Of a stretch of DNA of 12,710 bases, positions 1-5,880 are shown in pieces. The DNA comes from Bergeyella zoohelcum (GTDB lineage Bacteria > Bacteroidota > Bacteroidia > Flavobacteriales > Weeksellaceae), in the NCBI GenBank assembly GCA_030523905.1, contig JAUNHO010000011.1:1-12710 (forward strand). The letters run 5' to 3'. A model generated the notes under the pieces. The model made no database searches. It worked only from the letters and a program-made list of their open reading frames with translations, and was not told the DNA's origin. The translations under genes and the position numbers were made by a program. Position 1 is the first letter of the stretch. Each line of letters starts with the position of its first letter.

Positions 1-1
1 C

Positions 2-472
2 AAATTAAAGAGTTTAGATTTGAGTAAAAACACCGCTTTAATATCTTTATTTAGTTCTAACAATTCATTAGTTCAGCTAAATTTAGCTAATGGAAACAAT
101 AAAAATATGTCTGTTGATGCAACTAAAAACCCAAGTCTTACTTGTATTCAAACCGATTCAGATTTTAGAGCAAGCAGAGCTTGGAGAAAAGATTCTACCG
201 CGTCTTATAATGAAAATTGTAATTATCCTAAACTTTCTATTCAAGATACCAAGAATATAGAGTTTTTAGAAATTCTAAATCCTGTAAGAAATACTTTGAT
301 TATTAATACAACTGCGAAAATAGAAAAAATAGAGATTTACAATGCTATGGGGCAACTAGTAAAAGTTGTACAAAAGGACAATCTTCAAGTTTCGGATTTA
401 GCAAAGGGTATTTATATCACTAAAATAATTACCAATAATAATATCATTACAAAAAAAATAGTGAAAGAATAA
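2..472 (+). CDS. C-terminal part of a leucine-rich-repeat protein with a T9SS type A sorting domain (5' end outside the window)
   Basis: The reading frame is open from the first bases of the window, so the start lies upstream. The TTG at 20 is only an internal leucine codon. The visible 156 codons begin with leucine-rich-repeat text (LKSLDLSKN, then LVQLNLANGNN), followed by a short Cys-containing linker with TCIQTDSDF. The last 70 or so residues form a Por-secretion-tail domain: LNPVRNTLII, then KIEIYNAMGQLV, then LAKGIYITKI and a terminal KKIVKE. In this family the tail targets a Sec-exported protein to the type IX secretion system and is removed at the cell surface. Secretion or surface attachment is therefore well supported. 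The binding partner or role of the repeat region cannot be told from this fragment. A strong terminator follows 12 bases after the stop codon. Confidence 0.88.
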   Translation, partial: KLKSLDLSKNTALISLFSSNNSLVQLNLANGNNKNMSVDATKNPSLTCIQTDSDFRASRAWRKDSTASYNENCNYPKLSIQDTKNIEFLEILNPVRNTLIINTTAKIEKIEIYNAMGQLVKVVQKDNLQVSDLAKGIYITKIITNNNIITKKIVKE

Positions 473-484
473 ATATTATTTTTC

Positions 485-520
485 AAACGCTTTCAGAATT
501 TTATATCTGAAAGCGTTTTT
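485..520 (+). terminator. Rho-independent terminator after the T9SS protein gene
   Basis: A perfect 13-bp stem (485-497 with 506-518) encloses an 8-base loop and is followed by T residues at 516-520. It sits between two converging genes, 12 bases after the plus-strand stop and just before the mfd stop codon at 522-524. On the minus strand the stem is not followed by a good T run, so it works best for the plus-strand gene, though the stem could also end mfd transcripts. Confidence 0.85.
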
Positions 521-521
521 A

Positions 522-3500
522 TTACTCCAATATCTTTTTCAATAATTCATTCACCGCCTCTACACTTTCCACTTTATCTTTTCTCATCATCAGTTGGTTG
601 CCGTCTTTGGTGGCTTTTTCTTTTAGGTTTGCCTCGTGCGGATTTTGGGTAAGATAGGCAATGATATTCCTAAATTTCTCACTTTGGTAGAACCTATCCT
701 GCGGATTGCTCGGGAAATAACCAAGGAAAATATTTCCTTTTATCACGATTTTCTCAAAGCCAATTTCCGCAGCGAGCCACTTCATCTCTACTGATTTTAG
801 CAGATTGATGGTCTCCTTTGGTAGCTTTCCGAAGCGGTCTTCTAGCTCATTCGCAAATTTATCAAGGTCTTCTTTATTAGGGATTTCTGCCAATTTTTGG
901 TAAAGATTAAGCCGTTCCGTTGTGTTCTGCACATAGTGGTCTGGGAGCATCAGTTCCATATCGGTATCAATATTCACATCTTTGGTAGATTTTAGGAGTT
1001 TTTTGCGGTCTTCCTCGTTTTCAAATAAATGGCTAAAATCTTCCTCATTTTGGAGTTCTTCCAAGGCTTCTTGCATTATTTTTTGATAAGTATCAAAGCC
1101 CATTTCATTGATGAAACCACTCTGCTCACCGCCCAATAAATCCCCAGCACCACGGATTTCCAAGTCCTTCATCGCAATCTGGAAACCGCTTCCAAGGTCA
1201 GAGAACTGCTCTATTGCTTCCAGTCGTTTTCGGGCATCGCTGGTCATCATATCATACGGCGGAGTGATGAGGTAGCAGAACGCCTTTCGGTTGCTTCGTC
1301 CCACACGCCCACGCATTTGGTGGAGGTCTGCCATACCGAATTTTTGGGCATCATTGATGAAAATCGTATTGGCATTCGGCACATCTACACCGCTTTCCAC
1401 GATGGTGGTAGAGACCAGCACATCGTATTTTCCTTCCATAAAATCAAGGATATTTTCTTCCAGTTGTTTGCCCTCCATTTGTCCGTGTCCTGTAATCACA
1501 CGAGCGTCTGGCACAAGGCGTTGAATCAGCCCTGCAATTTCTTTTAGGTTTTCAATTCTATTATTGATGAAATAGACCTGCCCACCGCGTTGAAGTTCGT
1601 AGGCAACAGCATCGCGGAGTGTCTCTTCATCAAAGCCAATTAACTGAGTTTCCACAGGTTGGCGGTTTGGTGGAGGGGTTTTAATAACGGATAAATCCCT
1701 CGCTGCCATCAGAGAGAATTGCAAAGTCCGCGGAATCGGAGTTGCCGTAAGGGTAAGCGTATCAATATTGGATTTCAATGTCTTCAATTTATCCTTTACC
1801 GAAACGCCAAATTTATGTTCTTCATCAATGATTAAAAGCCCTAAATCCTTGAATTTCAATTTGTCCGAAACCAATTGATGAGTTCCAATGATGATGTCTA
1901 GTTTGCCGTCTTTCAGTTGGTTCAGCGTTTCTGTTTTTTGCTTTGCCGTTCGGAAGCGATTGAGGTAGGAGATATTCACAGGGAAATCTTTCAGCCTTTC
2001 CTTGAAACTTCTATAATGCTGAAACGCCAAAATGGTAGTTGGCACCAGCACCGCAACTTGTTTGCCATCGGTAGCCGCCTTGAACGCCGCCCGAATTGCC
2101 ACTTCTGTTTTCCCAAAACCTACATCGCCACACACGAGTCTGTCCATAATGGTATCCGCCTCCATATCCTTTTTTACATCGGCAGTCGCTTTCTCTTGGT
2201 CGGGTGTGTCTTCGTATAAGAAACTGGCTTCCAATTCGTTTTGAAGATATGTATCAGGCGTAAAGGCAAAACCTTTGGCGGTTTTTCTTTTTGCGTAAAG
2301 TTTTATCAGGTCAAAAGCGATTTGTTTTACTTTGGCTTTGGTCTTGTTTTTTAGGTTTTTCCAAGCAGGAGAACCGAGTTTAGAAAGGCTAATTTCCTTA
2401 CCATCTGGTCCGTTGTATTTGGAAATTTTGTGCAAAGCGTGGATGCTCACATAGAGCAAGTCTCCATTTTTGTAGGTCAGTTTGAAACATTCCTGCACTT
2501 TGCCATCATTATTGACTTTTACTAGCCCCAAAAACTTTCCTATTCCGTGATCTATGTGTGTAATGTAGTCGCCCACTTTCAGGGACATCAGGTCTTTCAG
2601 AGTCAGTTGTTCGGATTTTGCAAAAGTATTTTTTGCCTTAAATCTTTGGTATCGGTCAAAAATTTGGTGGTCGGTATAGACTGCAATTTTGAGTTCGTGG
2701 TCTATAAAACCTGCGTGAAGAGAGGAGATGAAGGCACTAGCCCCAATCCCAGCCCCTAAATCCCCAAAAGGGACTTTTTCCAATGTTTCGCCTAATGAAG
2801 CATTTTCTTGCTCGAGATGTTCTCCCCTTTGGGGGAAAGGGGGCTTGGACATTGAGATTGTTTTTAATATCTCCTCCAATCTTTCCTTTTGTTTTTCGTT
2901 GGAAAAGGAAATCCAAGTTTCGTAGCCTTGTGCTTTTTTCTCGTTCAAATCTTGGGCAAGAAGTTCAAAGTTTTTATGAAAACTTGGTTGGGGCGATTGG
3001 TTAAAGTTGATTTCTTTCCCCTTTAATAAAGGCTGGGAACTGAAATCAATACTTTGAAACTGGCTTAAATTCTCTTTAAAAATCTCATCGGAAATGAATA
3101 ATTCATTGGGCGATTGGTGCTTGATTTCTTTGCTCAATTTCTCAAAATTCCGCTCGGCTTTGGCATAAAAATCAGCGATGCCATTGGCACAAACCGAAGC
3201 GTTTTGGGTAATGATAAGGCTTTGGTCTTTAGTTAATAAATCAAAAAACGGAACACGACTGCCCTGCACGGAAAAATTCATATTGGAAACCAACTGAAAC
3301 GCCTCTATTTTCTCCACAGAAAGCTGTGTTTCAATGTCAAAAGTCTTGATGCTCTCTATCTCATTTCCAAAAAACGAAATACGATAAGGCTTCTCATTGG
3401 AATAGGAAAACACATCTACAATCCCACCGCGAACGGCAAATTCACCAGGCTCGGAAACGAAATCCGTGAGCTGGAATTGGAACTGATGGAGCAACTCTTC

Positions 3501-3977
3501 GGTAAAGTCAAAATCCAACTGGTCGCCTATTTTGATGGTATGGGAAATCGCCTTGAAATCTTCCTTTTTCAAGACCTTTTCGCACAAAGCAGAGTGATGA
3601 GCAATGATGACTTTTGGGGATTTATCTAGGTGTAATCGGTTCAAAACTTCTGTCCGCAAAACGATGTTGGCATTCTGCGTTTTCTCAATTTGGTAAGGTT
3701 CTACCAGCGATGGCGGGAAATAAAGCACATTTTCCTTACCTATCATTTCCTCTATTTCCGTGGTGGTATAGTGGGCATTTTCTCTATCGTCAAGGAGATA
3801 GAGAATGTTTTTTCTTTGGGTAAGAAATAACTCGGCGGCGAAAATGGACGAAGCAGACCCCGAAAATCCCTTCACCAAGAGGTGCTGATGTTGGCTGAAT
3901 TGTGCGAAGATTTCCGCCCCAAAATTCCTTTTCAAAAGGTGAGGCAGAAGGCTTTGTTGTATGGTTTTCAAATTCAT
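522..3977 (-). CDS. mfd: Transcription-repair coupling factor Mfd
   Basis: Mfd is a cytoplasmic DNA translocase that displaces RNA polymerase stalled at DNA damage and recruits the UvrABC excision machinery. The 1151-residue length matches the family. The N-terminal UvrB-like region (about 1-330) includes GEFAVRGGIVDVF near 178-190. The RNA-polymerase-interacting domain lies near 463-525 (GDYITHIDHGIGKFLGL). The helicase core has Walker A GDVGFGKT (617-624), the DEEH box (718-721), TATPIPRT (744-751), ESGVDVPNAN (861-870) and QMRGRVGR (887-894). A C-terminal TRCF domain follows. Residues around 376-413 are not Mfd-like: they are encoded by a GC-rich palindromic repeat inserted in frame (listed separately), and recognisable Mfd sequence resumes at FISSLHAGF. 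The ATG start at 3975-3977 has a Bacteroidota -7 box about 60 bases upstream. All core motifs are intact, so the protein is probably functional. Confidence 0.97.
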   Translation of the reverse strand: MNLKTIQQSLLPHLLKRNFGAEIFAQFSQHQHLLVKGFSGSASSIFAAELFLTQRKNILYLLDDRENAHYTTTEIEEMIGKENVLYFPPSLVEPYQIEKTQNANIVLRTEVLNRLHLDKSPKVIIAHHSALCEKVLKKEDFKAISHTIKIGDQLDFDFTEELLHQFQFQLTDFVSEPGEFAVRGGIVDVFSYSNEKPYRISFFGNEIESIKTFDIETQLSVEKIEAFQLVSNMNFSVQGSRVPFFDLLTKDQSLIITQNASVCANGIADFYAKAERNFEKLSKEIKHQSPNELFISDEIFKENLSQFQSIDFSSQPLLKGKEINFNQSPQPSFHKNFELLAQDLNEKKAQGYETWISFSNEKQKERLEEILKTISMSKPPFPQRGEHLEQENASLGETLEKVPFGDLGAGIGASAFISSLHAGFIDHELKIAVYTDHQIFDRYQRFKAKNTFAKSEQLTLKDLMSLKVGDYITHIDHGIGKFLGLVKVNNDGKVQECFKLTYKNGDLLYVSIHALHKISKYNGPDGKEISLSKLGSPAWKNLKNKTKAKVKQIAFDLIKLYAKRKTAKGFAFTPDTYLQNELEASFLYEDTPDQEKATADVKKDMEADTIMDRLVCGDVGFGKTEVAIRAAFKAATDGKQVAVLVPTTILAFQHYRSFKERLKDFPVNISYLNRFRTAKQKTETLNQLKDGKLDIIIGTHQLVSDKLKFKDLGLLIIDEEHKFGVSVKDKLKTLKSNIDTLTLTATPIPRTLQFSLMAARDLSVIKTPPPNRQPVETQLIGFDEETLRDAVAYELQRGGQVYFINNRIENLKEIAGLIQRLVPDARVITGHGQMEGKQLEENILDFMEGKYDVLVSTTIVESGVDVPNANTIFINDAQKFGMADLHQMRGRVGRSNRKAFCYLITPPYDMMTSDARKRLEAIEQFSDLGSGFQIAMKDLEIRGAGDLLGGEQSGFINEMGFDTYQKIMQEALEELQNEEDFSHLFENEEDRKKLLKSTKDVNIDTDMELMLPDHYVQNTTERLNLYQKLAEIPNKEDLDKFANELEDRFGKLPKETINLLKSVEMKWLAAEIGFEKIVIKGNIFLGYFPSNPQDRFYQSEKFRNIIAYLTQNPHEANLKEKATKDGNQLMMRKDKVESVEAVNELLKKILE
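2739..2846. repeat. GC-rich palindromic repeat element inserted in frame within mfd
   Basis: The ends 2751-2775 and 2821-2845 are imperfect inverted repeats of each other, matching at about 17 of 25 positions. Each has an outer AGCCCC, then CCCC, AAA and a G run. They enclose about 45 bases. The left side may begin at 2739, where AGCCCCAATCCC repeats the same theme. The C/G runs stand out sharply from the AT-rich surroundings. The piece encodes about residues 378-409 of Mfd (KPPFPQRGEHL to KVPFGDLGA), which do not look like Mfd sequence. It resembles short dispersed palindromic repeats seen in flavobacterial genomes. That likeness is from memory, and copy number in this genome is not visible here. 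Confidence 0.7.
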
Positions 3978-4005
3978 TAATTCAATTTATAAAAACGAAA
4001 AAACG

Positions 4006-4029
4006 CGATTTTGAAACGCTCCAAAATCG
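4006..4029 (-). other. Stem-loop in the predicted mfd 5' untranslated region
   Basis: An 8-bp perfect stem (4006-4013 with 4022-4029, CGATTTTG/CAAAATCG) closes an 8-base loop. It lies between the predicted mfd -7 box and the mfd start codon, so it would be transcribed in the leader. It has no adjoining T run that would make it a terminator. Any regulatory role is inference. Confidence 0.4.
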
Positions 4030-4037
4030 TGATGGTG

Positions 4038-4061
4038 CAAAGGTAAGCAATCGTGATTGCT
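4038..4061 (-). promoter_or_regulatory. Predicted mfd promoter -7 box with an adjoining inverted repeat
   Basis: On the minus strand the bases at 4045-4038 read TACCTTTG, matching the Bacteroidota -7 consensus TAnnTTTG. No clear TTG is found at the usual -33 distance. Directly upstream, 4046-4061 is a 16-base inverted repeat with 7-base arms (AGCAATC/GATTGCT) around two bases. It lies in the spacer region where an operator or activator site could sit. The promoter call rests on the -7 box alone. Confidence 0.45.
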
Positions 4062-4118
4062 TTTTCGCCTATAAAGAGAATGAATTTTTGGGTAAGGGCT
4101 AAAAGTCTCTACCAACGG

Positions 4119-4209
4119 CTTCTGAAACGGGTGGGCAGAAGTTCCAAAACTTGTAAGCACAAGTTTCCAAACCGATGCTTACTCGTTTTAATTTTGTAAG
4201 CATCGGTTT
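4119..4209. repeat. Cluster of three consecutive stem-loops
   Basis: Three hairpins lie within 91 bases. The first pairs 4119-4124 with 4136-4141 (CTTCTG/CAGAAG). The second pairs 4147-4154 with 4159-4166 (8 bp, loop AAGC). The third pairs 4169-4182 with 4196-4209, a perfect 14-bp stem with a 13-base loop. The word GTAAGC or its complement recurs in the second and third, and GGGCAG occurs on both sides of the cluster (4134-4139 and just past 4209), suggesting duplicated units. None is followed by a clear T run, so these look like an intergenic palindromic repeat or a structured transcript rather than plain terminators. Confidence 0.6.
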
Positions 4210-4230
4210 TAGAAGCGATGGGCAGGAAAT

Positions 4231-4281
4231 AAAAAGAGAAGGCTTTTCGTTTGGAATGAAAAACCTTCTCGTGGTTGTTTT
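4231..4281. terminator. Terminator of asd, probably bidirectional
   Basis: A 13-base stem with one mismatch (4236-4248 with 4258-4270) encloses a 9-base loop. On the minus strand, the direction of asd, it is followed by five T residues (complement of 4231-4235). On the plus strand a T run follows at about 4278-4284. It lies about 50 bases beyond the asd stop codon. No plus-strand gene that would need it is visible. Confidence 0.75.
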
Positions 4282-4321
4282 TTTGCTTTATAGGATTTTT
4301 ATTTCAAACCCTTAAAGTACT

Positions 4322-5314
4322 TTATACCAATTTGTTATTAACCAAATATTCAGCAATTTGTACGGCGTTGGTTGCTGCACCTTTGCGGAGATTATCGGCT
4401 ACAATCCAGCAGTTGAGCGTATTGGGCTGGGAAATATCACGGCGGATTCTTCCCACAAACACCTCATCTTTCCCTTCGGAATAGAGGCACATTGGGTATA
4501 TTTTATTCGCTATATCATCTTGAACCACTACGCCAGAGGTTTCTGCAAGGATTTTTTTCACCTCATCAAGGTCAAAATCATTTTCAAACTCTATATTCAC
4601 ACTCTCGGAATGACCGCCCTGAACAGGCACTCGCACCGCCGTAGCCGTAAGATTGAAAGAATCATCGCCCATTATTTTCTTCGGCTCACGCATTAGTTTT
4701 AGCTCTTCTTTGGTGTAATCGTACTCGTCAAAAACATCGCATTGTGGCAAGGCATTTTTGAAGATTTCGTAAGGATAAACGCGTGGTGCGGTTTCATCTC
4801 CGTTGATTTCCGCGTTGAGCTGATCTACCGCCGCTTTTCCAGTTCCTGTAACCGACTGATAGGTAGAAACGACCACCCTTTTGAGTTTATATTTTTGGTG
4901 CAACGGATAGAGTGCCATCACCAGCTGAATGGTAGAGCAGTTGGGATTGGCAATGATTTTATCTTCTTTCGTGAGAACATCAGCGTTGATTTCTGGCACT
5001 ACGAGTTTTTTGGTAGCGTCCATACGCCAAGCGGAAGAATTATCGACCACGAAGGTGCCTACCTCGGTGAACTTCGGAGCCCATTCCAAAGAGGTGCTTC
5101 CTCCTGCGGAAAAAAGAGCTATTTCTGGCTTCATCTCCACAGCTGTCTGCATAGAAACGATGGGATATTCCTTTCCTTTGAAAGTGATTTTCTTCCCTAC
5201 CGAACGCTCAGAAGCTACTGGCACGAGCTCCGTAACTGGGAAATTTCTTTCTTCTAATACTTTTAGCATCACTTGCCCCACCATACCTGTGGCACCTACT
5301 ACTGCTACTTTCAT
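4322..5314 (-). CDS. asd: Aspartate-semialdehyde dehydrogenase
   Basis: This cytoplasmic enzyme reduces 4-aspartyl phosphate to aspartate-4-semialdehyde with NADPH. That is the branch point to lysine, diaminopimelate, threonine and methionine, so it also feeds peptidoglycan synthesis. The 330-residue length is typical. The N-terminal nucleotide-binding motif is GATGMVG (7-13). The catalytic cysteine is C126 in NPNCSTIQ, and the acid/base histidine is H235 in GGHSESVN. SAGGST (69-74) and SSAWR (93-97) are other family motifs, and the C-terminal RKGAATNAVQIAE is also typical. The ATG start places GATGMVG at the usual distance from the N terminus. The membrane-protein gene ends only 41 bases upstream with no clear promoter between, so the two are probably co-transcribed. 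Confidence 0.96.
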   Translation of the reverse strand: MKVAVVGATGMVGQVMLKVLEERNFPVTELVPVASERSVGKKITFKGKEYPIVSMQTAVEMKPEIALFSAGGSTSLEWAPKFTEVGTFVVDNSSAWRMDATKKLVVPEINADVLTKEDKIIANPNCSTIQLVMALYPLHQKYKLKRVVVSTYQSVTGTGKAAVDQLNAEINGDETAPRVYPYEIFKNALPQCDVFDEYDYTKEELKLMREPKKIMGDDSFNLTATAVRVPVQGGHSESVNIEFENDFDLDEVKKILAETSGVVVQDDIANKIYPMCLYSEGKDEVFVGRIRRDISQPNTLNCWIVADNLRKGAATNAVQIAEYLVNNKLV

Positions 5315-5355
5315 TCTATTGAGTTTTTATTATTGAAAGTTGGGATTAAAACATT

Positions 5356-5793
5356 TTAGCCGAATAATTTATCAAAAGGGAAACGGCTTAAGAATGCCAA
5401 TACGGCTAAAATCCCTAGAATAACGATACCGAAATTCAGGGTTTCGTTGGTTTTTATTTTCTTATTAGCAATGGTCATTAGTACCGCTGCTACGAGCATC
5501 ATTGTAGGGTGTTCTATATAGGAGAATCTTAGCTCACTATTTTTCATTATGGCTCCCATTCCTTGGCTTCCGATAATGTCTAAAAATGGCGAACGGAAGA
5601 ACAACATTCCTAGACCAACCAAGAATTGAATGTGGAACATTATCATAGTAAAAAGTGAGGTTTTGCGAAGAAATTTGCTGATTTTACCAGAATAACCAAA
5701 CATAGTAAGCAACAAACTGATAACGAATAACAAGGCTAATAAAATAACCAAATACGCAAAGCCTCTGTGAGCGTGTAAAATAATATTTTCCAT
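5356..5793 (-). CDS. Small four-helix membrane protein, possibly cytochrome b-like, function unknown
   Basis: The protein has 145 residues and four likely membrane helices (about 11-32, 46-66, 92-109 and 121-137). It belongs to a type of small integral membrane protein common in flavobacteria, sometimes annotated as cytochrome b-like. Histidines at H7 and H9 (LHAHRGF), H54 (MFHIQFLVGLG) and H95 (SYIEHPTMM) sit at or near helix ends, so heme or quinone binding is conceivable but unproven. The start chosen is the ATG at 5791-5793. An in-frame TTG at 5814 would lengthen the protein by seven residues but lies inside the predicted -7 promoter box, so it is rejected. It precedes asd by 41 bases and likely shares its transcript, although no functional link to asd is evident. 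Confidence 0.75.
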   Translation of the reverse strand: MENIILHAHRGFAYLVILLALLFVISLLLTMFGYSGKISKFLRKTSLFTMIMFHIQFLVGLGMLFFRSPFLDIIGSQGMGAIMKNSELRFSYIEHPTMMLVAAVLMTIANKKIKTNETLNFGIVILGILAVLAFLSRFPFDKLFG

Positions 5794-5811
5794 ATCTGTA
5801 AAAATTTCGCA

Positions 5812-5819
5812 CAAAGATA
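5812..5819 (-). promoter_or_regulatory. -7 promoter box for the membrane protein-asd unit
   Basis: On the minus strand these bases read TATCTTTG, a perfect match to TAnnTTTG. The start codon at 5793 follows 18 bases later, giving a very short leader. The box begins two bases after the stem of the upstream receptor terminator, so the -33 region would fall within that terminator. No clear TTG is seen at the expected distance. Confidence 0.6.
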
Positions 5820-5820
5820 T

Positions 5821-5858
5821 AAAAAATCCTAATCTATAAAGAAAGATTAGGATTTTTT
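5821..5858 (-). terminator. Terminator after the 840-residue TonB-dependent receptor gene
   Basis: A perfect 15-bp stem (5821-5835 with 5844-5858) encloses an 8-base loop. Six T residues form the 3' side of the stem on the minus strand. It lies 22 bases past the receptor stop codon. The stem ends in A/T pairs on both sides, so it may also act on the plus strand. Confidence 0.85.
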
Positions 5859-5880
5859 GTGGGTTAATATATGGTATTTT

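Larger units (their letters stand above)
3978..4321. other. 344-base intergenic region between asd and mfd
   Basis: No gene is supported here. Read on the minus strand it holds, in order, the asd terminator (4270-4236), a cluster of three stem-loops (4209-4119), the mfd -7 box with its adjacent inverted repeat (4061-4038) and a leader stem-loop (4029-4006). A 66-codon plus-strand reading frame at 3902-4102 overlaps the mfd start and has no coding features. Confidence 0.7.

Noticed and set aside
20..22. TTG as the start of the T9SS protein
   Set aside because: The frame is open to the window edge and the upstream codons (LKSLDLSKN) continue the leucine-rich repeat.
3902..4102. 66-codon plus-strand frame across the mfd start and its promoter
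   Set aside because: It overlaps the mfd N terminus and predicted promoter and shows no coding features.
4742..5257. 171-codon plus-strand frame opposite asd
   Set aside because: It is a shadow of asd on the other strand. Its translation has no recognisable domain, and asd has all its catalytic motifs.
5794..5814. Extended N terminus of the small membrane protein from TTG 5814
   Set aside because: The TTG lies inside a perfect -7 promoter box. The ATG at 5793 directly precedes the conserved-looking N terminus.
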